Virus record (IMG/VR): IMGVR_UViG_3300024054_000179 | Span: 1-40,357 of that record | Length of the DNA: 40,357 bases | Reading direction: 5' to 3' (one strand) | Origin: a virus | Shown here: positions 5,875-13,524 of the stretch, in pieces | How the letters are laid out: every line of letters begins with the position of its first letter | Numbering within the stretch: position 1 is the stretch's first letter | Translations under genes and position numbers: made by a program | Notes under the pieces: model-generated | The model's input: the letters and a program-made list of their open reading frames with translations, nothing else | What the model was told of the DNA's origin: nothing | Databases searched by the model: none

Positions 5875-8156
5875 TAGTATAACCTCGTTGCAGTTATATT
5901 TGCTTCAACTGCATCTAAACTTCCAGCACTTGGTACTACACTTACATCTCCCCAAATTTCTAAAACATCATTTGAATTTGATGTTGTATAAAAAACTGCA
6001 GGCAATTGAATAACAGCATAAGTTTGTGTAATTGTTGTCACTATTCCTGTAATTGATTGTGTTGATGAATTTGTTACATCTGCAGCAGTATTATTTGTTC
6101 TCCTTAGTTTTAGAGTCACTGTTCTATTTGCAGCAAAAGTCGCAGCATTATAGTCTAATCTTGCTTTGGCATTAATCAACCATGTTCCTGGAGCAGTGAT
6201 AGTTAGTGATGGATCTGTTGTTCCGAAATCTAATTTTGCCGAAGTATTTGTTAGTTGGTATGCTGTTCCTGCAGCATAAACCGATAAATTTCTTGTTCTA
6301 TTTATATTTTTCATTTGAGTTAATCCTGCTGCTGTTGCTGTCCCAGCAAAAATATTAGTACTCCTATCATGAACATAAGTTCCCTGATTTTGATCATAAT
6401 TTTCTAAATCAGGATCACACATTATACCAATTCTATTAAGAGATGAGCTGTTTGTCCATGTGGTTGGAGTTGTACCTGTTGCAATAAATTCATTTCCAGT
6501 TACATTAGTGCCACCAACATTTGTAAAATCATCTCCAGCAACAAAACTATTAATTAAGTATCTTTTGCCAACTGTTAATGTTCCAGAAGTTTGATTAGTC
6601 ATGTTTCCCCATTGGTCAGCAAATAAACTGCCAACTTCTCTCATTCCACAAACTTCAGCTTGTGAAAGTGCCCTATTAAATAATTTAACAGAATAAATTC
6701 TGTCATTAAATAATTGTGTTGAAGATCTTGTTCCTATAATAACATTAGTAGAAGTAATTGAACCAGCCCAAGTTGGGTCAGTCCCACCAGTTGCTTCAGT
6801 AGTTGTCTGCAAAACTCCATTAATATAAACATTCATTGTTGAACTTGCTGTACTTCTGACAAACACGACATTAATAATTTTCCCCCCATAATTTGATATT
6901 ATACTATTTACTGTTGCTTCTCTATTATGGCTTGTCCCTCCTACATTGTATATAGCAACTACAAGATTACCACTTGTAGATATATAGACTCCAAAAGCAG
7001 ATGCAACATTCCATACAGAACTAGATGAACTCAACCCAAATAATCCTATAGTTGATGTTGGATTTGCTGTTGGAACGCGAAATGTACATGACATGCTAAT
7101 ATCACTTGTGGCAACATTTTGACTCATTGTATGATATATCCTTGTACTTGCTGTTGTTCCATCAAAATGTATACATCCAGAACCAGATTTATTATTAATT
7201 AATGAATTTGTGCCAGAACCATCTATAGTTATATCTTTATTATATGTTCCCTGTCCTAAATCTTCAAATGTTTGAAATCCATCGAGTGTAATTGTGCCTA
7301 AAGAAGTTCCATTAACTAAGGTGCAATTCCGTAATTGAGCACCACCAGCAGACACATTTCTAATATCATAAGTTGCCCCATTTAAAACACAATTCTCAAG
7401 ATAAATAAAAGCATCTCCATTAGTAACATAAGCAGCATTATTTGTTGTTCCTCCAGAAACTGTACTTCTTGAATTAAAAACATACATGAAATTATCTTGA
7501 GCGGAGGTATTATCAGTTGAATAATAACCATAAATAGTTGTCCCAGCTGTAATAGTAACATCCGCATTATAAACATTTAATGTTGTTGTTGCTTCAGCAG
7601 TAGAATTGTTTCTATGCATAATTCCATAATTTGCACTACCCGCTCCAGACATAACAATAACTACATCTCTAACTTGTCCTCCAGCATCATCATATAAAAT
7701 AGCATTACCTGTTCCACCACTATTATTCGTTGTAATCTTTACATTAGTAATCATTACATTTGTAAAAACAGAACCACCTGAACCATTTACATTTATAGCT
7801 CTCATAGTGCCAGAAGTGCTTGTATTTGAAATGGAAAGATTGGAAATTCTTACATTATCAGATGATATGTCAAATACATTTTTTGTATCTGTAGAACAAG
7901 TGATTGTTGTTTGCCCAACACCTTGACCTACTATATTTATCGCCTGTGCTATATCAATATCATCAGTGATGGTGTAAGTTCCTGCTGCAAGAATAAGTGT
8001 ATCTCCAGCAGTAGCGTTAGCGACATAAGTTTCAATATTTCCATTAATTGGAACATAAATAATATTCCCTTGTGTTAAATCAACCCCTCCAGCAGTATCT
8101 ACTACAACATTATTTTTAAAATTTGGCAAATAGAATTCTTTAGTTATAGCGGCCAT
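5874..8156 (-). CDS. Large tail fibre/spike: pectate-lyase-like helix plus LamG-like lectin domain
   Basis: A 760-residue protein, the largest in the window. Residues about 30-290 are a Ser/Thr/Asn-rich right-handed beta-helix (pectin-lyase-like), starting GNIETYVANATAGDTLILAAG, a usual entry to phage tailspike helices. Residues about 320-500 resemble a LamG/concanavalin-like lectin fold (SISCTFR-type strands, FGVYIS, MNVYINGVLQ, DRIYSVKLFNRALSQAEV). The end, about 610-760, looks like a jelly-roll beta domain. This domain order points to a receptor-binding fibre that recognises or cleaves surface glycans; no catalytic residues can be assigned by eye. Both ends overlap neighbours by TAATG. Confidence 0.8.
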   Translation of the reverse strand: MAAITKEFYLPNFKNNVVVDTAGGVDLTQGNIIYVPINGNIETYVANATAGDTLILAAGTYTITDDIDIAQAINIVGQGVGQTTITCSTDTKNVFDISSDNVRISNLSISNTSTSGTMRAINVNGSGGSVFTNVMITNVKITTNNSGGTGNAILYDDAGGQVRDVVIVMSGAGSANYGIMHRNNSTAEATTTLNVYNADVTITAGTTIYGYYSTDNTSAQDNFMYVFNSRSTVSGGTTNNAAYVTNGDAFIYLENCVLNGATYDIRNVSAGGAQLRNCTLVNGTSLGTITLDGFQTFEDLGQGTYNKDITIDGSGTNSLINNKSGSGCIHFDGTTASTRIYHTMSQNVATSDISMSCTFRVPTANPTSTIGLFGLSSSSSVWNVASAFGVYISTSGNLVVAIYNVGGTSHNREATVNSIISNYGGKIINVVFVRSTASSTMNVYINGVLQTTTEATGGTDPTWAGSITSTNVIIGTRSSTQLFNDRIYSVKLFNRALSQAEVCGMREVGSLFADQWGNMTNQTSGTLTVGKRYLINSFVAGDDFTNVGGTNVTGNEFIATGTTPTTWTNSSSLNRIGIMCDPDLENYDQNQGTYVHDRSTNIFAGTATAAGLTQMKNINRTRNLSVYAAGTAYQLTNTSAKLDFGTTDPSLTITAPGTWLINAKARLDYNAATFAANRTVTLKLRRTNNTAADVTNSSTQSITGIVTTITQTYAVIQLPAVFYTTSNSNDVLEIWGDVSVVPSAGSLDAVEANITATRLY

Positions 8157-8626
8157 TAGCTCAATCTTATAAGCTGAAACGCAGGAGTTGTCGCTCCCGA
8201 TGCTTGAATGCTTATGCTCCCCGTTTTTAAATCTAAAGATATACTATCAAATACATCAAGATAAGCTGTTCCTGAATTGGCAACATTTACTGCTACTGTT
8301 GGATTATAATATAAAGGTGTGCTACCTAAATTGTCAATTAAAACAGAATTTGATTGTGCTGAAAACGCATACCAGCTTGCTGGACTTCCTGCTGTTGTTC
8401 TAATACATTGCCATCCTCCAAATGATGGATTAACCCATATTTGACTTCCTGTTATTGTTGCTCTATTATCAGAGGATTGATCTTTTAATTCAACTGCACC
8501 AATTTCTATATCAACAGATCCTACGTTTAATTCTCCTATAATTCTTACTGCTGTTGATCCAGGTGATAATTCTACGAATTTGGCATATTCTGCATCCCTT
8601 AAACCGTAACTTCCTGCAAATGTCAT
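8156..8626 (-). CDS. Tail/baseplate structural protein, 156 aa
   Basis: A beta-rich protein (MTFAGSYGLRDAEYAKFVELS, then VRIIGELNVGSVDIE and a C-terminal domain ending in SLDLKTGSISIQAS). The middle part (VELKDQSSDNRATI) is typical of structural proteins just before a phage tail fibre, and it may join the fibre to the tail. It has no SD but is preceded by a TATA-like motif and a short GC-rich leader, so it probably opens the fibre transcript. Confidence 0.6.
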   Translation of the reverse strand: MTFAGSYGLRDAEYAKFVELSPGSTAVRIIGELNVGSVDIEIGAVELKDQSSDNRATITGSQIWVNPSFGGWQCIRTTAGSPASWYAFSAQSNSVLIDNLGSTPLYYNPTVAVNVANSGTAYLDVFDSISLDLKTGSISIQASGATTPAFQLIRLS

Positions 8627-8639
8627 GCTTTTTGATTTG

Positions 8640-8690
8640 TGTATTTAACGTGTCGGTGATTCAGCCCACACAACACATTTATTTAATTGT
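8640..8690 (-). promoter_or_regulatory. GC-rich 5' leader of the fibre operon
   Basis: Between the TATA-like box at 8708-8726 and the ATG at 8626 lies a short stretch, roughly 8648-8678, with unusually high G/C content. On the minus strand it can form GTG..GG/CC..CAC pairing (about 8656-8677). It could be a leader hairpin; evidence is slight. Confidence 0.3.
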
Positions 8691-8707
8691 TTTATTGTTT
8701 AAATATA

Positions 8708-8726
8708 TTGATTTTGGTTATATATA
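8708..8726 (-). promoter_or_regulatory. Repeated TATA-type promoter motif, copy 1
   Basis: Minus strand TATATATAACCAAAATCAA, directly after the stop of the 73-aa membrane gene and about 80 nt before the next ATG. It is one of five copies of the consensus TATATATAAYNAARATCAA in the virion region. Confidence 0.6.
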
Positions 8727-8948
8727 TTAATGAGTTAAAAAATAAACACTTAATCCAACAACAATACTTGATAAAAGACTAATTAACATTGTTAATCCAT
8801 ATGGAATTTTGTTTGATTGATGATTGAATAATTCTATATTTTGATCTTTGATTTCTTTGAGTGAATTTTTTACATCATTAATATTTTCTTTAATATCAAT
8901 AATCATTTGCCTGCTTTCTCTTCCGAATGAACATCCATCCTTTATCAT
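8727..8948 (-). CDS. XhlA-like membrane protein, coiled coil plus one TM
   Basis: I place the start at the ATG at 8948, overlapping the upstream TGA as ATGA (the longer frame would use TTG). The 73-residue protein has an N-terminal coiled coil (IDIKENINDVKNSLKEIKDQ, about residues 15-36) and one C-terminal membrane segment (LTMLISLLSSIVVGLSVYFL, about 51-70). This is the layout of haemolysin XhlA-type proteins, which help holin or lysis functions in some phages. Its place between tail genes is typical. The lysis role is inferred. Confidence 0.55.
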   Translation of the reverse strand: MIKDGCSFGRESRQMIIDIKENINDVKNSLKEIKDQNIELFNHQSNKIPYGLTMLISLLSSIVVGLSVYFLTH

Positions 8949-9466
8949 GTTACTGTTGCCGTTTTTACAAGCCAATTAAAATAAGTTGATCCTGTTGAAG
9001 AAGATACTCCTTGAAATTTAATAACATAAGATCCAACACTACTTATTATATTGCTTACTCCATAAGATGTATCTGTTGCTACTCCTCCTTCATAGTAATG
9101 ATGAATTGAATGATTTATATAGGGATATGGACTTCCAACATAAAATTTTGAATCCATTATAAAGTTATTTGATGCTGTACCCAAATTAGAATTTAAACTT
9201 AATCCATCATTTGTTATATTTCCAGAAATCAAAGAAATACCACCGCAAGAATTTCCTGTAGATTTTCCTAAAAATATATACTCTATAATAGATGGACCAG
9301 TTGTTACAATAATTGTACTTCCAACATCTTGTGGATTTGTTCCACTAGTGATCCAAGTATCTACACCAGAACAATAAACATAAAGAGATTTATTAAATTT
9401 GTTTACTTCACTTGCATATATTGGATCATTTCCTGTTTTTGGGAATACTCCTTCATTGGTTGGCAT
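8945..9466 (-). CDS. Tail/baseplate protein, 173 aa
   Basis: A beta-rich protein beginning MPTNEGVFPKTGNDPIYASE, a start common in phage baseplate or fibre-proximal proteins that thread near the tail tip. Many Ser, Gly and Tyr and few charged residues follow. GGAGAG lies 5-6 nt before ATG. A TATA-like box is present 45-60 nt upstream, so it may start a transcript. No precise family. Confidence 0.55.
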   Translation of the reverse strand: MPTNEGVFPKTGNDPIYASEVNKFNKSLYVYCSGVDTWITSGTNPQDVGSTIIVTTGPSIIEYIFLGKSTGNSCGGISLISGNITNDGLSLNSNLGTASNNFIMDSKFYVGSPYPYINHSIHHYYEGGVATDTSYGVSNIISSVGSYVIKFQGVSSSTGSTYFNWLVKTATVT

Positions 9467-9509
9467 TTTTTCTCTCCATATTAAATATAAATATATTAGT
9501 TTTTATTTA

Positions 9510-9528
9510 TTGATCTTAATTATATATA
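9510..9528 (-). promoter_or_regulatory. Repeated TATA-type promoter motif, copy 2
   Basis: Minus strand TATATATAATTAAGATCAA, directly after the TAA of the gene ending at 9530 and about 45 nt before the ATG at 9466. Slightly diverged copy of the consensus. Confidence 0.55.
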
Positions 9529-9529
9529 T

Positions 9530-9904
9530 TTAAATTACTTGTATTGCTGATTCAAATCTTAATTCTATTGTTCCATCGCATACAATGCTTCCATTTAATT
9601 GATTAATATCATATACACTTCCTGTATTTTTTGTGCCAGATGCAAATAATCCAAATTGCATTAAAGATAAACCGCTTGCCTGAACTGAATTTATATCCCC
9701 TGTAAATGTTACAACTTTTGGAGTTGTAAAGTCTGGATTTCCAGTTATTAAAAATCTGCTAAACTCGCTTCCAGTTAATGTTTCAGTATTTGCATTTATT
9801 GTTTCACTCCCTGCACCAACAGCAAAATATTGTATATGTTTGTTGGTCAAATCACTTCCAATCATAATTGAAACAATATTTTTTGCATAGTTTGTGAATA
9901 CCAT
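9530..9904 (-). CDS. Tail/baseplate protein, 124 aa
   Basis: The 124-residue protein (MVFTNYAKNIVSIMIGSDLT at its start) contains HIQYFAVGAG, FSRFLI, KVVTFTGDINS and LSLMQFGLFASG. This pattern of strands and FxxG turns is seen in small baseplate wedge or distal tail proteins of siphophages. It directly follows the hub-like gene, with a TAATG overlap, so it is probably part of the tail tip. Assignment from context and composition. Confidence 0.55.
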   Translation of the reverse strand: MVFTNYAKNIVSIMIGSDLTNKHIQYFAVGAGSETINANTETLTGSEFSRFLITGNPDFTTPKVVTFTGDINSVQASGLSLMQFGLFASGTKNTGSVYDINQLNGSIVCDGTIELRFESAIQVI

Positions 9905-11457
9905 TAATAATAACCTCCCGAATAATTTAGATTAAATGGACCAAATGCACTTCCTACTGGAGATCCAGATAATTTTCCTTGACTAGTTCCACTTGCTAAA
10001 TGAAAAGGATTAATTGGAGGAATAAACCCCGTACTATAAATATGATATGCGCTTCCAGTTACAGAACTTGTATAAGCATTCCATCTGCTTCCAACAATCA
10101 TCATGCTTCCTGTTGATGTTATCAACCTACTAAGGATATCAGAATCTTGAAGGTTCTGTGTTTCTAATAATGTTAATCTTCTATTTATTTCTTTGATTTT
10201 ATCTGTTATGTCTAAAAACTTTTTATTAATAATTAAATTTAAAACATTTTCTGATTGTACGGAATTTTTGTCAAGTCTATAATTAACTTCTAATATTGAT
10301 AATGTATCTGTTAATCCAAAATGATCAAGTTGAATATCTATAGTTTGTCCTGGCAATATAGAATACCATCCTTTCAAAATGCATTCTACTCTATTAAATG
10401 GATTTACGTCATTTAACTTCTGTTTTAATATATCTAGTGCAGTTTGAGGATCTTTTATTGTACTATCTTGTATTTTAAGATTTTTTGGTCCATATAATGC
10501 TATTGAATTATCGTCTTGACCATATTTAACTATAGGCAAATCTCTATAATAATTAACAATCACACTTCCTCCACTTGCAGGAAAGTTTGGAAAATCTCCA
10601 CCAGAATAAAATAAAATTTGTCTATCATCAAATGATACACCGTAATCTTGTCCACTTGTAGGAATTAAAGTCATACCTTCAACTGCTCCTTTAAGTATAT
10701 TCCCAAGATAAGTGACTGTTGTATTGTGTGGCTTATATGTCAATGTTATTGCACTTCCACCTAAAGGACTTCCCATTGTGAATTGTTCTGCTGGTACTTC
10801 TGATAAATATCTATCTCCATAAACCCATATCTTATTAGCCATTCCCTGCCTGGATTTGTCATAATCAATTTTAATTAAATTTGAATTATTTAATGTAATT
10901 CCTGAACTGGATGTATCTGCTTGCTCAAAGTGCAAGTCCTTATTTACATCGACATAAAAAATAAATCCTGCTAGATCTGCTAATTGTTTTAATGCATCAA
11001 AAATTGGAGTATGATTAAATCCTATTCTTTTTAATGTTTTTCCTGTATTTTGCACATTCGTTGTTGTTATATCAGGAACATTGTTATTTGTTAAGATATT
11101 TTTAACAATGTCTGATATTTCTGTTTCAGAGAATACAATTGGCTCTACTGTGATATCCATTAATCTGACGGTATAATCTCTACCAGATAATTCAACTGTT
11201 TGTTCTGTTTCTTCTCCACTAAATACAATTTTTTCTAGTATTCCTTTAAATATTATTGTTGTTGCTTCTGCATCTTTATCTGCGTATATAATTACTTCTT
11301 GTCCAACAGAAAAATCAGATTTATGCCTTCCATAAGGAGAATCAAATATTGCATTAAATGAACTCGATGCATTTGCTTCATCCATAGTTTTGCTAATAAT
11401 TAGATTTTGATAATCAGAGAATTCTGTCCCATTCACAGTCATTTTTGTCTTAATCAT
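9904..11457 (-). CDS. Baseplate hub protein, gpD/gp27-like
   Basis: A 517-residue protein. The first 220 residues follow the late-control gpD/gp27 hub pattern: MTVNGTEF, SFNAIFDSP, FSVGQEVIIYAD, IFKGILEKI, TVELSGRDYTVRLMD, then TEISDIVKNIL and FDALKQLADLAGFIFYVDVNKDLHFE. These domains form the ring that closes the tail tube above the receptor-binding parts. Residues 330-420 look like another beta domain, then a helix (NRRLTLLETQNLQ) and a Gly/Ser-rich tail. It couples by ATGA to the tape measure gene upstream and by TAATG to the next tail gene. Confidence 0.75.
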   Translation of the reverse strand: MIKTKMTVNGTEFSDYQNLIISKTMDEANASSSFNAIFDSPYGRHKSDFSVGQEVIIYADKDAEATTIIFKGILEKIVFSGEETEQTVELSGRDYTVRLMDITVEPIVFSETEISDIVKNILTNNNVPDITTTNVQNTGKTLKRIGFNHTPIFDALKQLADLAGFIFYVDVNKDLHFEQADTSSSGITLNNSNLIKIDYDKSRQGMANKIWVYGDRYLSEVPAEQFTMGSPLGGSAITLTYKPHNTTVTYLGNILKGAVEGMTLIPTSGQDYGVSFDDRQILFYSGGDFPNFPASGGSVIVNYYRDLPIVKYGQDDNSIALYGPKNLKIQDSTIKDPQTALDILKQKLNDVNPFNRVECILKGWYSILPGQTIDIQLDHFGLTDTLSILEVNYRLDKNSVQSENVLNLIINKKFLDITDKIKEINRRLTLLETQNLQDSDILSRLITSTGSMMIVGSRWNAYTSSVTGSAYHIYSTGFIPPINPFHLASGTSQGKLSGSPVGSAFGPFNLNYSGGYY

Positions 11458-12611
11458 AGTGATAATTTGTTATTTAATTCATTTGATAAGGATCTGCTTA
11501 TTTGTGTTGCACTTATTCCTTGTATTGTTCCAATATTATTAATTACTGTGAATTTTGGAGCTGTGGGTATTATCGGAATATATGATGGCGCCCTTTCCAT
11601 ACCTTTGGGAGTATAACCTGATTGAGTAACTCTTCCTCCATATTGACCCGACCCAGTTAGATATTGAAATGATTTTAGTTTTTGTTCTTGAATCATTAGA
11701 TCATAAAATGCTTTTTCTGTTTCATCTGCCTTTTTTCTTAATTCTTCTAAATTTGCAATTCTTGTTTGTATAGCTGCAACATATGAGGGTGTTTCTGGAG
11801 TTAACATTCCCAATACAGTAATTAATCCAACGATTGCAGCAACTGTTCCTCCTGTTGCCAATAATCCTCCCACTCCAACTGCTGTAGTCAAGGATGTAAA
11901 CATAGAAGTTAATCCTCCAGTTCCACCGATCGCTGTTGCTAATGATCCCAAATTTCCAGCAACACTTATTGCTTGTACCCCCATATCAACCATAGCCCAT
12001 TTAGCATCTCCTTGAGCTTTTTCTAATCCTCTTGTTGCTCGATCTACGTTATTAGTGGCAATAATTAATGCATCTTGTTTGTCTTTTAGTTCTTTTGCCT
12101 TATCTGTACTTAGTTGTTGTGCATCTGCCAAGTCAAGTGCGGCTTCTTTTGCTCTTATTTGAGCATCTTGATAATTTTTTAATTTTTCTCCAGTAAATGT
12201 TATTCCTTGCTCTAATCTGTTAGTATAAAATCTTAAATCTTCTTGTGCGCGCGTATTGGCTATTGTTGCTTTTTCTAATGTTAAACTGTCCCTTGCATGA
12301 TTTTTCTCTACATCACTTAAATCCTGTTGTGCCTGCTTTAATCTAAGTGTTGCGTTTTCAAGTCTATCCTGCGCATTTTCAAGATTTCTTGTTGCTCTTT
12401 CATTTGTTTCAAATATGTTGTGTATTCCTTGTGCTACCTGACCAAGATTAAGCATTGCTCCTTGAACTTTTTTAAATGAATCTCCAAGAGAAACATTTGC
12501 TTTTTCAGAATTCTTTGCTGTTGTTTGTATTTGCTTCTCTATATTTTTTAATGTTTGACTTGCTTCATCAACTGCTTTTATTAAAATCTCTATTCTTTCA
12601 TCTTCTGCCAT
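11454..12611 (-). CDS. Tail tape measure protein
   Basis: A 385-residue protein beginning IEILIKAVDEASQTLKNIEKQ, the standard start of phage tape measures. Residues 15-205 are a long coiled coil rich in Ala, Gln, Asp and Lys. Residues about 208-272 are hydrophobic (GVQAISVAG, GGLLATGGTVAAIVGLITVLG), as in membrane-inserting regions of tape measures. A short helical piece and a Pro-rich tail follow. Tape measures set tail length at about 1.5 angstrom per residue, so a short siphovirus tail of about 60 nm is predicted. It overlaps the frameshift extension of the chaperone gene by 14 nt. Confidence 0.8.
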   Translation of the reverse strand: MAEDERIEILIKAVDEASQTLKNIEKQIQTTAKNSEKANVSLGDSFKKVQGAMLNLGQVAQGIHNIFETNERATRNLENAQDRLENATLRLKQAQQDLSDVEKNHARDSLTLEKATIANTRAQEDLRFYTNRLEQGITFTGEKLKNYQDAQIRAKEAALDLADAQQLSTDKAKELKDKQDALIIATNNVDRATRGLEKAQGDAKWAMVDMGVQAISVAGNLGSLATAIGGTGGLTSMFTSLTTAVGVGGLLATGGTVAAIVGLITVLGMLTPETPSYVAAIQTRIANLEELRKKADETEKAFYDLMIQEQKLKSFQYLTGSGQYGGRVTQSGYTPKGMERAPSYIPIIPTAPKFTVINNIGTIQGISATQISRSLSNELNNKLSL

Positions 12612-12765
12612 ATTGTTTTTTTCTGTCTTTATTCATTTTGTTTATGTATAAACAGATTAATTGGACTTCATAGAGTGTGAGACTATCAACATAGTCTTTT
12701 TGCCAGCCGAAGTATTCGCATATTTTAAGGCGAGTTTCTTCTCCTTTACTTAGCTGGCATCCTAA
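12598..12765 (-). CDS. Frameshift extension of the tail assembly chaperone (T domain, GT-type)
   Basis: A 55-codon frame from the Leu codon at 12765-12763 to the TGA at 12600-12598. It has no ATG near its start (the only in-frame ATG is near its C-terminus) and no TTG or GTG; a TAA in this frame lies just four codons before the slip site. The encoded peptide, beginning LGCQLSKGEETRLKICEYFG and continuing with a YVDSLTLYEVQ segment, has normal protein character. It can only be made by a -1 ribosomal frameshift from the 70-aa gene, as in the lambda G/GT system, giving a fusion of about 125 aa that would recruit the tape measure to the tail tube. Confidence 0.8.
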   Translation of the reverse strand, partial: LGCQLSKGEETRLKICEYFGWQKDYVDSLTLYEVQLICLYINKMNKDRKKQYGRR

Positions 12766-12771
12766 AAACCA
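12701..12771 (-). promoter_or_regulatory. Programmed -1 frameshift signal: slip site plus stem
   Basis: On the minus strand T GGT TTT TAG (12771-12762) places a Phe codon able to slip from TTT to TTT just before the zero-frame stop. Five nt later starts TGCCAGC (12759-12753), perfectly complementary to GCTGGCA (12707-12701) across a 45-nt loop. A 5-nt spacer and a GC-rich 7-bp stem are typical of stimulators of -1 frameshifting. The P-site codon GGT would re-pair less well (TGG), so this may be a one-tRNA slip helped by the stop codon. Confidence 0.75.
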
Positions 12772-12974
12772 TTTAATTGATTAATCTCTTTTATAATGGA
12801 TAATCTTTCCTTTACAGTTAGTTTAAAATAATCTGCATCATTTAGTCCTGTACTCAAAATAACTTGTTTCTTTATTGCTTCTTTTTTGTCATCCCAATTA
12901 ATGTCATCAAGTTCTATTGCTAGAAGTTCTCTTATTTTAAACTTTCTTCCATTTACATCTATTTCTTTTTCCAT
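12762..12974 (-). CDS. Tail assembly chaperone, short (G-type) form
   Basis: I place the start at the ATG at 12974, 5 nt after a GGAGG; a longer frame would use a TTG that overlaps this ribosome site. The 70-residue product starts MEKEIDVNGRKFKIRELLAI and has the VNGRKFKIREL-type beta entry and helical remainder of siphophage tail assembly chaperones. It lies between the tail tube and tape measure genes, the fixed position of this family. Its zero-frame TAG is part of the frameshift site. Confidence 0.75.
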   Translation of the reverse strand: MEKEIDVNGRKFKIRELLAIELDDINWDDKKEAIKKQVILSTGLNDADYFKLTVKERLSIIKEINQLNGF

Positions 12975-12987
12975 TTTTTCCTCCAAT

Positions 12988-13473
12988 TTAGTTATTTTTT
13001 AGTCGCGGTTTATGTATTCTTACATGTTCTGCACGACTCATTATTTGTAAATTTTTTAAATCGTTATTTTTCCAATTTTTATCTATATGGTGGATTATTT
13101 CTTTACGATTTAATTTTCTTCCTATTTGTCCTTCCATTATCTCTCTTGCTTGCTTATGATACCACATCCAACCACCAACCCAACAAGGACTCTCTATTCC
13201 TTTTGTATGTTCTCTTGTTGATTGGGCTTTACTTATTGCTTCGCAAGTCTTTTTATCTCTCTTTTTGCCTAACCAATATCTTGTTGGATTAGCAAGTTTC
13301 TTTTCTCTTACTTGTTGATTAAGTTCTTCGCAAGTTTGATTTGGATGAACAAATCGTTTACAAACAAGACACCTTTCAATCTTCGGTTGAAGACCAAGCA
13401 TATGTCTTTGCCTGATTGTTTCTGCAATCTTCTTTTTATGTTCCTCTGTTAAAGGAATTCCTTTTTGCGCCAT
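12988..13473 (-). CDS. HNH homing-type endonuclease with NUMOD3 motifs
   Basis: The 161-residue protein begins MAQKGIPLTEEHKKKIAETI, a NUMOD3 DNA-binding motif, with a second copy around LGKKRDKKTCEAISKAQ. The C-terminal part has the HNH core: IIHHIDKNWKNNDLKNLQIM then EHVRIHK. An ATG six codons earlier is possible, but the TATA-like box at 13504-13520 favours this start. The CLVCKRF...C piece may be a zinc knuckle. It is a free-standing homing endonuclease between the tail tube and chaperone genes with its own promoter, typical of a mobile gene that spreads by cutting DNA of related viruses. Confidence 0.8.
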   Translation of the reverse strand: MAQKGIPLTEEHKKKIAETIRQRHMLGLQPKIERCLVCKRFVHPNQTCEELNQQVREKKLANPTRYWLGKKRDKKTCEAISKAQSTREHTKGIESPCWVGGWMWYHKQAREIMEGQIGRKLNRKEIIHHIDKNWKNNDLKNLQIMSRAEHVRIHKPRLKNN

Positions 13474-13503
13474 AAAAATAGTAAGGCACATACCTTAATA
13501 AAT

Positions 13504-13520
13504 CTTTATATAGTATAAAT
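13504..13520 (-). promoter_or_regulatory. TATA-like promoter of the HNH gene
   Basis: Minus strand ATTTATACTATATAAAG follows the tail tube gene region's end and lies about 35 nt before the ATG at 13473, which has no SD. This agrees with an archaeal promoter giving a very short leader. Confidence 0.55.
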
Positions 13521-13524
13521 ATTA

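Noticed and set aside
7382-7576. Minus-strand 64-aa frame inside the large fibre gene
   Set aside because: Lies wholly inside the spike gene in another frame and is a Leu/Ile-rich shadow without ribosome site.
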